Part shown: positions 33,201-45,200 of the stretch, piece by piece | Layout of the letters: the number at the start of each line of letters is the position of its first letter | Numbering within the stretch: the stretch's first letter is position 1 | From: Haematobia irritans | Taxonomy: Eukaryota; Arthropoda; Insecta; Diptera; Muscidae | DNA length: 64,000 bases | Direction of reading: 5' to 3' | Assembly: GCF_050003625.1 (NCBI RefSeq) | Contig: NC_134398.1 | Location: 84,445,983 to 84,509,982, forward strand | Program-made: the position numbers and the translations under genes | The notes under the pieces: model-generated | Told to the model about the DNA's origin: nothing | Database searches by the model: none | The model's input: the letters and a program-made list of their open reading frames with translations, nothing else

Positions 33201-36200
33201 CGGTCACATTTATTAACCGATTTTGATGAAATTTGGTAGACGGTGTTTTTTTTGGCACAAGGATGAATGGTTTTGAGTTGAGGAAAAAAAGCTGATCAAA
33301 TTTAGATTTTGATATAGCTCCCATATATATCTTTCGACAGATTTTCCGTCATATGACTAAAGTGGTCAAAGTTGTAATCCGATTTACGTGAAATTTTGCA
33401 CAGGAAGCAGAGTTAATATAATAACTATGCATGTGAAATTTTATTGAAATCGGTTTAGATTTCGATATAGCTTCCATATATATGTTTTTCCGATTTAGGT
33501 ACACAGAAAAAAAGTGTCTCGTAAATTTAAGAAGATTTTTACAATAATTTATTACAAGAATTTTCCAGAATTTTAGTTCATTTTTCGTATCTTCAACGAA
33601 AATTAACTACTCGAAAGGAAATTTTATAAATTCTAAGTAGCAATCGTTTAGTTCATGGCCTACAAAATACGATGGAAATTTCCTTAAAAAATTTCTTAAC
33701 TAGTAGTTAAAAATTCGTTTGTCATGCTATAAAACTACTTGTGAAATGTAAAGTATTTTCTAAATAATAAGTGCAATTTACCATAAGATTTTTTTGTATA
33801 AGAAAATATTTTTTTACGAAAAATTAACTTGAAAGTGGATAGCAATTTCTTACTGACAATTCCTATAGTTAATAATTGTTGGTAAAAAATTACCCAATGA
33901 AATATTTTTAGTTCACATGTAATTAAATTTATAGACATTTTCGTCAAAAATGGGTAGATATCATTTCATGAAGTTTTTGCTAATTTTAAGTTAAACGTTT
34001 CATCGTTCTTATACTGATATGCATTTAAGAGTATTTTTTTTATAGTAAATTGTGGACAGATGCGATGAACTAATGCATAGTACAGAGATCTTTCTCGTCA
34101 AAGTGGAATATGTTTAATGTAAAGATTATGTTACTTGAAATTGTTTTGAGAGTGAGAGCATGCAATGCAATAATGAGAAATGGTAGCGAGTGATGGGGAT
34201 GTTGTGTATATCTGAGCGTGGGGTTGTTTTGTTTTTGTTCTTTAAGTGGTTTGTGTGTGTGTTTATTATTCGCGAATGGTTTATTTGTCTGGATGAGGTG
34301 TTGTTTTCAATGAAGGCACATGTGTTTTTGTTGTTGTAGGAATGTTTTGGTTTTGCTCGGTTTTGTTTGACATGCTTCAGTTGTGTAGTTGGCGTTGGCG
34401 TGGGCTGTTGCATCTTTTTAGCAAGTATGTAACAAGGGAATATAAAGGTATGGAATATTTTGGTTTTTTGAGACATATATTGGTGTTTGTTTATTAAAAC
34501 TTTGAAATGAAAGTTATTAATATTTTAGCGATAAGATGTACGATGGCGAAGTGATGATCGGTAGCTTAGAAAAAAGTTATTAAGAATGTTCAATATTTAG
34601 AAAAAAAAAACTGAAATGGAAAGTATATTGAAATTGTTTTATCTAATTTAATTTTTATTATTCAATGTAAAAAATAAATATTCAATTTCAGAGTAACTCC
34701 AGATGAATTTGGAAAATTGTTTGTTACACCTCAGCGTATAGTTTAATGATAAATAGGTAAGAGTTCTTTTTCAATGTGGTTTTCTTTTAACAAATAATAT
34801 TCTTTATGTATATTATTATTTGCTAATTATTATTATTATTATTTTTTTAACCAGTTTCAAGTTTTTCTTTGTTGTAAAAAAATATTGAAGTTAAGAGCAA
34901 TCCCAGATGGATTTTTATATTTTTCCTCGGCGTATAATTTAATAGAGAAGTGGTAAGTTTTCTTTTAAAAATTTGCTTTCTTTTCACTAGAATATTTAAA
35001 TTTTTATGAACTTTTTATTATCAAAATTACAGGTTTTTAATACCTTATTTTAGTATTACATTAATCAAATATTTTTGGAAACCAATTTGATATTTTTATT
35101 GTAAAAAAACAAATATTTAATTTCAGAATAACAACTTGGAAACATTTTTATGAATTGGTAAGCTTTCTTTAACATTCTTTTAACCAGAATATTTAGTTTT
35201 TTTTATGCATATTATTTCTTTAATTAGATTTTTTGGAAACCAATTTAATGTTTTCTATTTAATGTAAAAAATAAATATTTAATTTCAGAGTATCCCCAAA
35301 TGAATTTCGATAACTTTTTAACCTCAATTTAATAGAGAATTGGTAAGTTTTATGTTAAAACTTTGGATTTCTTTTGACAAGAATATTTATTGTATTATGT
35401 CCTTCACATCGATAACAACACAGTTTTATGAGTTAATATGTTACTTAATTCATTATTTCTCTAATTGTTTCAGGTACAAACTTTATGAGGTACGTTTATC
35501 TAAGAAAAGTTGAATTCCTTACACCATTTAATAAAATGCCCCAAATATGGTAAGTTACAAGCTAATTTAAAGAGATTAAAATTTATATTTTATTACATGT
35601 TAATTTTTAACAATTTTCATTATTCCTTCCATTTTTTTCAGCAAGATATGTGAATATACTAACGAGGAATAAAAAACTAAGGAAAAGTCAAAATATCCAA
35701 ATAGCGAGTTAAAATAAACTATTTTCTTGTTCCACGTGGTCATAATTTTTATTCACAAAAACATTGTATTAAGAACTTTCATCATAAGTTTTTATAATAA
35801 AGTACTTTTGCTTAAAGAAAGTTGAATTTTAATGTATGAAAATTTTCATAGTAGTAAAACGGATTGTTGTTCCATTAATTATTTAATTTCTCTGTACTGT
35901 GGAATGATTGATTTAAAAATACTTTAGTCGTCGACATTTTAAAGAGACTGTTAACCACTTTTTATTATCGGGTTTCCCAAAAAATAAGCAGGTAAACCAA
36001 AATAATACTGACTTTTTAACTTGGTAGGGGTATATAAATCTTATGGTGTTGTAAAAATGAACTAAAATACAATGTTATAGATTAACTAAAATTTAAGAGA
36101 ATTATAAACTAGACAAGTTGAAAAAAAATCTTAAGGGCTAAATCATGGTCAATATTACTACAGTTTAGTTCATTTTACAATGGAAAAGGGTTCACTGTTT

Positions 36201-39200
36201 TTTCAGTGTACAACTGGCCGAAATACCCATATTTTCGCCACTGCTAAGTCGAAAACTTATCAAAATGACACAAATTTTCCTATTACTCTAATACACATCT
36301 ACCGATAAATCATAAATACAGTTTTGCGAAGTTGCCTCAAAATTGGTGCAGATTTAAATATTTCCCATATTTTTTTAGTAACATTGTGCTTCATCCCCGG
36401 GCATTAGACGATTTAAATTTTAATTATAGAGATTTTCTAGCAGTACAAAAAATTGTCTCCAAATCGGTTAATATATATTTGTATATGGGAATATAAACCT
36501 TCATGAAGAAGTTAAGATGGTAACACAAATTGTGGTCTACAAAGTGGTGAAGGGTATAATATAGTCGGCACCGCCCGACTTTATACTTTTCTTACTTGTT
36601 TTTTAGCGTTTTGTCAAAGTTTTTTTATCAACACCTTTTCAAAAGATTTCGTCAACATTTTGGCAAATTGGAAGTAATTCGCAATCAATTTGTGGATGTA
36701 TTGAAGATGAGCTGTTTCAAGTCAAGTAGAATTTATTTACCCTCAAACTGAAAAGTTGTAGCATTTGAAAAGTGTTCATCCTGTGTTTATTGGGTTTAGT
36801 CAGTTTCTAAAACTTTTTGTTTCCAGGTGGTAATTCTTTAACAAACTTTGACCAGCTGTTATTCTTGTCATTTTGCACCTGCCGATCTATGAGGGATCTC
36901 AGTTGTTTTAGAATGCAGGTGATTGTAACTCTTTCTGAATTGTTCCAACTTCTTTGTAATCTTCTACATAAATAGTTTATTTCTTTGGCCTAGTAAGTTT
37001 AGAGTGACATTTGATAATTTGTTCTGCCAGCGTGGTTTTGTTTTCTCACAGAAATTTGTTGGGTAACTTCTTGTACAATCTTCGTGATTACTCCTAAAAT
37101 ACTTTCAACATTTACGGTAGTTACAACCAAAGACAATGATCTCTAGGAAGATAGGAAATTGGCTACTGAGGAGATCAAACCATTTACATTGTTAGTTTCG
37201 TACTTTTCGTTTATCGAACCAAACGCGCACACGACAAGTATTGACATAGCATTAAAATGCAAATAAAAAGAAATTAAGTGCACGAAATAAATTTCCATAA
37301 AGGGGAAAATTTATTTTTTTGTTGTTGCCTAAAATTTAACATTGCTTCATTAAGAAAATTAAGTTTTTCATTTAAAAAATAAAAATTATTTTTTTCATTT
37401 TTTTCTATTTCATTATATCCTTATCAAATTTTAAATAAACTTACAAAAACAAATCCCTAGACATTCGAATAAGTGATCTTTAATTAAAAGAAACCCATAA
37501 AATTGGCGGCTCAACCGAAATATTTAAGAATAAAAGTGATTGTGAAATTCATTTTCTTGCAGTTTTATAACTTTGTTTTACACGCATACAACGACGACGA
37601 CGCTACATATACACATGTGTGTGAGAGAAAAAATCCTCAGCGAGTGAGAACATACACATACATACAATGCCTACTCTCGGAGATTTTGAAGCAGTTCGCA
37701 ATAATTTGAAGACGACCAAACGCGCAACGACGACGGCCTTACACAGATTCATATTCAAAAACGAAGGAGACAGATCAAACCGGCAACGAATTCGCATGTT
37801 TGAAGGGTTTGAATTTGAATTTTTCACATATACAAGCAGACGCTTGTATATGTGAAAAATAACATACGCACGACGGACTTGATTTCAATTTGTACACTAC
37901 TGCGTTTGAACTACGACGTTGATGATTTACATACACATGTAATGGCAAATTTGAAAAAAAGGATGCTTTTGAGTAGCAACAAAGAAGACGACGATGGTGA
38001 TCAAACTGACGACGAGAGTCAAGCTGATGACGATGGTAGTAGTGAAGATGAAAAGACTTTGGTGGACGATGAGCATAATCTAACGTTGTTGACTCACAAT
38101 CAGAACGTTCGACGGCAGCGGTGATTTATCTGTCGGAGCTAGAATTGAAGAGTTCGAAGAGAACGCCACAATTATGCACTGGGACGAGTTCCAAATGTTT
38201 ATTTTTGCTAAAAGGTCTTTGAGAGGTTTAGATAAATTATTAATCTCAAGTGAAAGAGGTGTAACATCGTGGCGTATGCTGAAAAAGACCCTCTTAGATG
38301 TATTCGGTACATCAGTGAACAGCGCTAAAATCCACAAAATGTTAACAGGGAGAAAAATTTTGAAAGATGAAAACATCCAGGAATATTTCCTCCTCATGAA
38401 AGAAATAGCATCTCAAGGTAACGTGGAATGGATAGTGCGTTGATGCAATATGTTATAAACGGCATTACGGATTCGGTTACCAATAAAGCTGTTTTGTACG
38501 GCGCTGAAGATCTAAGTGAGTTTAAAAAGAAGCTACGCATATACGAACAAATGCAAAATGATTTTAAACAAAAGGACAGTGTAAAAGTCGCCCGATCTGT
38601 AAATACGAAAAATAATCGAACATATGAAAAATGTGACACCTTATGTTTCAATTGTGGCGGAAAGGGCCATTTGTCTAAAGATTGTAAAAACGCGTCAAAA
38701 GGTACAACATGTTTTTGTTGTAATAAGTATGGTCACATATCGAAAGATTGCCCTTTGAAGCAAGACAGTGCTGTACGACGAATTGTATCGGACAATGATA
38801 TGAACATAAACGTGGAAATATTCGGTCGGGGATTTAAAGATCTATTTGATACGGGTAGCAAATTTAATATTATGAGTAAGGACATTTATAATTCATTAAA
38901 TAAACCCAAACTTTCTAAATCGAACTTTTATTTGGTCGGTTTTGGAAACGGATCTGGAAACCGGGTTAAACCGATTGGCAATTCGAAATTTTATGTTGGC
39001 ATTGACGGTGAAAAATACGAATTAGTATTCCATGTTGTAGAACACACATGCATAAACACTGAAATCATAATTGGTGCTGATTTAAGTTATGTTGCTGAAA
39101 TTGTTATAACGCCGAATGGTATCAAGATTAATAAGTTAGCGAACGAGGAGTGCGACGAAACTTGTAACATCATGACAATAGACGCAGTTGAATATTCAGC

Positions 39201-42200
39201 AGATATCGATGTGGATGATTTAGCCAGTGACAGTGCGAAAGAAAAGGTAACTAACATGATTTTGAATTGCAGACCGAATAAGACAAAAACGACCAAGGTA
39301 GAAATGCGAATTACTCTCAGCGATGAAAGCCCACTTTATTGTAACCGAAGACGACTACCATTGATGGAACGTCAGAAAGATGAAAACCAAATAGACCTGT
39401 GTCTGGCCGAAGGGGTGATAGAATTATCCGAGTCGGAGTTCTGTAGTCCAGTTGTATTGACGAAGAAGCGTAACGGATCGTCTAGATTATGCGTCGACTA
39501 TCGAAGACTAAACAAGGTCATTGTGAAGGATCGTTTCCCGTTACCGCTTATTGAAGACCAACTTGATAGATTGCAAGACGCCGTGATTTTCAGTACTATT
39601 GACTTGCGCAATGGTTTCTTTCACGTCCCCGTTAATGAGGAAAGCAAAAAAATACACGGCGTTCGTAACACATAATGGAATCTATAAATTTTTGAAAGTA
39701 CCGTTTGGACTTTCCAATTCCCCGGCTGTATTTAAACGACACATAAATGCTATTTTTCGAAATTTTAACCGTGAGGGTATTGCCCTACCGTACGTTGACG
39801 ACGTTATAATCCCAGCACGTAACGAAGAAGAAGCATTGTTAAATTTGGAAAATGTATTGCAACTTTGCCAGGATTTTGGATTGGACATAAACATTAAGAA
39901 GTGTAAATTTTTGAAACGTAGAATCGAATTTCTTGGGCATGTGATTGAGAATAAGAAGATCTTACCTTCTCCGGATACGACAGCTGCAATGATTCAATTT
40001 CCATAACCAAGAAATTTGAAGGAGATTGAAAGTTTTTTGGGACTTGCGGGCTATTTTCGGAAGTTTATACCGAACTTTTCCTTAATCTCAAAACCACTAT
40101 CGGATTTGAAGAAGAATGACGTAGTATTTAATTTTTGTCCCGAACAAATTAGATCGTTCAAACAACTTAAGGAAAAACTAGCCTCCCATCCAGTTCTCAA
40201 AATCTTCAATCAAAATCACGAAACAGAACTGCATACATACGCATCGATCGACGGATATGGAGTAGTTTTGTTACAGAAGTCTCCCGATGATGGTAAATTA
40301 CATCCAGTTTATTACATGAGCAAAAAGACAACCGATCAAGAAAAGAAGTATTGCAGTTACGAACTCGAAGTTTTGGCGGTTATACAAGCTTTAAATAAGT
40401 TCCGAGTATATCTGATTGGCATGCGATTCAAGTTAGTCACTGACTGTAACGCTCTAACGAAGACTATAGAGAAGAAAGATGTTCCGACCAGGGCAGCACG
40501 ATTGATTATGGCCCTTCAAGAGTATGATTATTTTGTCGAGCACATACGCCCTAAGTCGAAACCCAATCATGATTATCGCTGAAGACATTCTAACATCCAA
40601 AATAGAACGACTCCAACAAAAAGATGACGACTTAATGGCAATAAGGCATATACAGCGCAACGAAGACGAACATGACGGTTATGTCTTAAAAGGTGATGTA
40701 TTGTACAAAATTATTGATGACGAAGAAATATTGGTGGTGCCTAAAGGGATCCAAATTGATATAATCAAGAATGCACATGAACGACGCCATTTTTCAACGA
40801 AGAGAACCAATGAGCTTCTTCGAAAGGATTATTACATCCCTAAGTTAGACGAGAAAATTCAACGGGTGATATCCAACTGTATACCATGTCTAGTAATTAA
40901 TAGGAAGAGAGGCAAACAAGAAGATGAACTTAATCCTATCCCAAAAGATGACACACCTATCATATTGACTATTTAGGACCGTTAGAATCCACTCATAGGA
41001 TGTACAACCATATTTTTGCAGTTATCGACGCTTTCACTAAGTTTTGTTGGTTATATCCTACCAAAACCACGTCGGCGAATGATGCTATAACTAAACTACA
41101 AAACAAAGTTTAATCTTCGGAAACCCAAATAACATCATATCAGATCGAGGTTCAGCCTTCACGAGTGAAGATTTCAGAACCTACTGTAACGACGAAGGCA
41201 TAAATCATATGAATATAACAACAGGTTTGCCCAGAGCCAATGGCCAAATCGAACGATTAAATAGCGTAATCGTAGCGGTATTATCAAAACTGAGTCCGGA
41301 GGACCCAACCAAGTGGTATAAATATGTTTGAGACGTACAACGTGTAATTAATTCCACATATAATCGAAGTGTTGGTGCAACTCCATTTGAGATGTTGATT
41401 GGTACCCAAATGCGTAGAAAAGAAGATTTTAGGCTCAAGGAACTTTTACAGCAAGAATTTATGAGTCTTCATAATGACAATCGCGACCAAATACGCCTTG
41501 CAGCCAAACAGCAGATTTTGGAGGTACAATCAGAGAATAGACGAAACTACAACTTACGTCGTAAACCAGCGCTACAGTACAAAGTTGGTGAACTTGTCGC
41601 CATAAAAAGGACAAAAAAGGAGGTGGTTTGAAGCTACGTCCGAAGTTTTTGGGCCCATATCGTGTGGTCAAAGTCAAGCCGAAAGATACTTATGATGTAG
41701 TCAAGTGCGGGAAAAGCGATGGTCCCAACCAGACAACGACATGTGCCGAGTATATGAAGCCATGGCCAGATGATATTGATGATGATAAAGACCTCATGAT
41801 GCCCATGATTTCTAGTTCGCAGGATGGCCGAGATGTGGGAATCGAAGAATTAGCGCAGTCATCCACAACTGCAACTCATTGCCTCAGTGTTATCGTGACG
41901 CCAAAGAAGACAGACGTATCCGCATTACTTTTTTTCATTTTTTTCTATTTCATTAAATCCTTGTCAAATTATAAATAAACTTACAAAAATAAATTCTAGA
42001 GTTTATTGTCTTTGGTTACAACTGTCGTCGCAATGTTTTGGTTGTTTAACTCGATTGTGTTCTACAGCTGACCCCAGAAAATGACAAGTTATGGGAACGC
42101 GGTCGAAATTCAGTGCCCCAAAGTGTGTTTCTAAAGGTGATATGTACAAGCTGGAATTTGTGAGCACAATATCAAGAATGCATGGTTGTACATGCTTGGA

Positions 42201-45200
42201 ATTTTGTTTGAATACATTATGTTGATAATTGTAGTTAATTGGTTTTCAAATAAAACATTTTCCGCTGTATTATTTTGTAAGCAATTCCAACTATTGTGGT
42301 GGGCATTGAAATCCCCGAATATTAAAAATTCTGCATCTCCTGCTGTTATTGTTTTAATGTCTCTCAAAAAGTAAGAACTATATTTTGGACAGTAAGCTCA
42401 TGTACATGTTATTGGTTTTTTATTCATGTGAATAATTATGGAGATATTTTCTATTATATGTGTTTTGAACGTGGGTAGTCGATGGTGATGATTGGTATTT
42501 CTAATGGCTATAAGTACACCGCCTCCATGTGAACCAGAGTTGCCAATTTAGCTTTTTTCCCGCTAGATTTGGCTTTTTTTGAAGACGTTTAGCGGGAAAA
42601 AAAATGCATTTAGCTTTTAGCTTTTTTTCTGGCTTTTTTTCATGTCCCTTTTAGCTGTTTTTGGCTTTTTTATTTTCGACATGTTCCTATAGAAATATGG
42701 ATAAAACATCGTACTTATCTAAGCCTTGCTGCCAGAATAAGGTTTTCAACATATTTCAAAGCTCAATTGAAACATTAATAATTATCCCAGTCATTATGCG
42801 GGCATTTTTGCAGCAAATACACCTTGTTGTAAAGTTTTTCCCTCGTATTCATAAAAGTTATAGTAAACTTTAAATCTACTATTACCATACAAATTCCTTC
42901 TATAAACTGTCAGTAAATTATTAGGAATATTAGCATTTGACTCGTTTATCCTTTTTATGTTATTATAATATTATAAAGTATGATATTACTAAATTAAAAT
43001 AGTAGATGTGAATTGCTTTGTACACTGAAAAAAATATTGTCGTGAGGCCAAAGATTTCATGTCCTTAAAATACGAACGCGAATTTTGGTTATAAAAGCAT
43101 TTGTGAATTTCTCTTATATTAACTGTTGTCCTTGTCCAAAAGACGATAAAGTCGTTTCGTCCTTATAGTTAAGTGATTCAACTTAAAAATGGGTATCTTT
43201 TCATGAAAGAAGGTAGGGTCAATTCTAAAAAAATCCTAAAATTAATTAAATAGTCTTTTAATTTGTGGAATTTTTGTATTTTGACCACAAACCAAAATAG
43301 CGTTCAAAAATAGAAGAGGTTTTTCAACATTTTATTTTAAAAACGTATACATAGAATAATTTGTACTTAAAGTCGAGTCTGAATTTGGAAATTTAAGTTG
43401 TCGTTAGCACGTTGTCGTTAGCTCATGAAGAAAAAACTGAAAAAACGAATAAATTCAAATTTGACTCGGAATCAATACCAAAATCATTAGTGACAAAATC
43501 TTTGGAAGCGAACATAGAAATAATTAAGGAAATAAAGCTTTGAATGTGGTATTATTTTTTAACATCAAAAAATGCAATAAAATATTCGTAGTGATAGGAT
43601 CAAAACAAATCTGCTTTATATTAATGGAATGGATTTACATTTACGAAAATTGGACAACAATAGGTTTGTATGGGAAATTTTCGAATAAAAGTTATTCAAT
43701 ATAAACTTGCAAGACAGTTAGAATGGGTTTCGAATTTATCATTAATTCAGTTAAAACGAAATATATTGATATTTTCTAATGCAGTTCTATGTGACATTCT
43801 GCAATATATCGCACATTGGACTTGCTGATGATTAACCAGCTGACAATTGCAAGTTTATTGGGAAAAATGTTTTTACTAGGAAATATAAACGAAGGACTTC
43901 CAGTAAAAATTTGCTATAGTAATCAAAATGTATCGAGTACGCAAACAGAGCTAATATGACTTAGATTTTCTTACAGTCTCACATAAATTGAATTAATATG
44001 AATACAATTAAAATAATATGCATTTTAAGTGAAATAAAGCCTTTAAGTTTGTTGAATTTCAATCAAAAATGTGACTTTTGTTACAAAAAAATTTAGCTTT
44101 TTTCTAGCTATTTTTTTAGAATTTTTTAGCTTTTTTTGGCTAGTTTTTTGGGCAAATCTAGCGTTTTTTGGTGAAACAATTCTGGCAACGCTGATGTGAA
44201 CGACGGTCTTCTCTATGAATCTTATAATTTTGGATTTTAACTGAGTGTTTATTGCTTAGTTTCATTAATAAGTGCAATATTGACCTTATTTCTGTATAAG
44301 AAGTGCTCCATTTATAGAATAGTGGAGGAAGTCGATATGCCTCTGGCATTCCAATGTAATATATTTATTTTCGATAGTTGTTTTGGTTTAAATGACATGT
44401 TTCAACATCATACCAAGTACTCATATTTTATAGCATTTTTTCACTTTTGTAATATATCAAGGACTTCGAAGTAGATTTCCAGTATTTTTTCATTGGTTAA
44501 CTCATTGGAATCATCATTTTGAGCACCAGAATTAATTCTATTAGCATAGGTAGATCGATGGGCGTCCCTATCATACAAATTATGTCCAGTTTCTGTCTCT
44601 GAATCATTCTCAATTGGAGCTATGTTACTTGAAAGGCGTCTAGTTTGCTTTTCGGTTATTTTTCTTCGAATTTCTAGGTATTCCTTTCTGGAAGGACAGT
44701 TGGGATTACAGCTCTGTGTTTTACATTCAAGTTCTTCACAACACAATTGAAAAACGACAGGCACAGTGTCGGAAGTTCTATTTAATATGAGGAATAAAAC
44801 ATTGTATTTTTAACAATTATAATACATTACCTTTATTGGTCCTGCTTTTGTCATTCATTGTTGTTGTGAAAAAACGTTCAGTAGTTTCATGCGATGGACT
44901 AGAACGTAATAAACTTGAATGTAAAGCATGAGATTATGAGCTCGATCCCTCAAGGTTTCAAATATTTTTCGTATCACAATTTACGCTACATATTCAAGAA
45001 ATATGTGGCGCAAATTCAATGTGTATTCTATAAAAATTTTGAAGCACATTTTGAACTAATTAAAAACTTACTTGAAAATCAATTAATTTTTAATCAAGTA
45101 TATTTCTAACTAATTCTGTAATAGATACTATCAATTCAGTGATTAAAGTAATTTCAATATAAAAATAATTGGATCAATTAACTTTTTGATTCAATCAGAA

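Larger units (their letters stand above)
33060..36600 (+). mobile_element. Helentron-like family 1, interrupted by a 2.7-kb TA element
   Basis: Head TATACCCTAAACCCAATAGTGG at 33060, one repeat core (GATATAGCTCCCATATATA at 33312), tail palindrome GTCGGCACCGCCCGAC at 36564-36579, ending ACTTGTT at 36600. Removing 33502-36208 and one TA restores continuity at TTTAGG|TACAACTGG. It sits on the broken end of the minus-strand I/Jockey-like element at 36601. Confidence 0.65.
37119..42023 (+). mobile_element. Gypsy-type LTR retrotransposon, degraded
   Basis: The outer limits carry inverted matching ends (AGTTACAACCAAAGACAAT at 37119 and its inverted partner ending at 42023). A 75-bp segment ending AATAAACTTACAAAAA is nearly identical at 37391-37460 and 41935-41999, the only clear LTR remnant; the rest of the two LTRs does not align by eye. 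TGGCGGCTCAACCG at 37504 is a plausible primer-binding site. Inserted in the I/Jockey-like element; no 4-bp duplication is visible. Confidence 0.7.
36601..44764 (-). pseudogene. I/Jockey-like non-LTR element, cut by Gypsy and hAT
   Basis: Pieces in minus-strand order: 44764-44202, 42534-42024, 37118-36601. The first holds the end of ORF1 ([15 protein letters not shown]) and the start of the endonuclease, ending RSH. The second continues the endonuclease ([32 protein letters not shown], then [14 protein letters not shown] in a shifted frame). The third is the linker before the reverse transcriptase ([33 protein letters not shown]). The reverse transcriptase is missing, replaced by the Helentron-like element. 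Frameshifts and stops are present throughout. The reading continues sensibly across both insertions, which dates them after this element. Confidence 0.75.

Noticed and set aside
34126..34476. 116-aa minus-strand frame rich in Asn/Thr/His
   Set aside because: Lies inside the mini-exon-carrying element on the opposite strand; composition follows the GT-rich DNA, no homology recognised.
37115..42030. Endogenous retrovirus with envelope
   Set aside because: After the integrase C-terminal domain only about 200 bp remain before the LTR remnant; no envelope frame is present, so it is called a Gypsy LTR retrotransposon.
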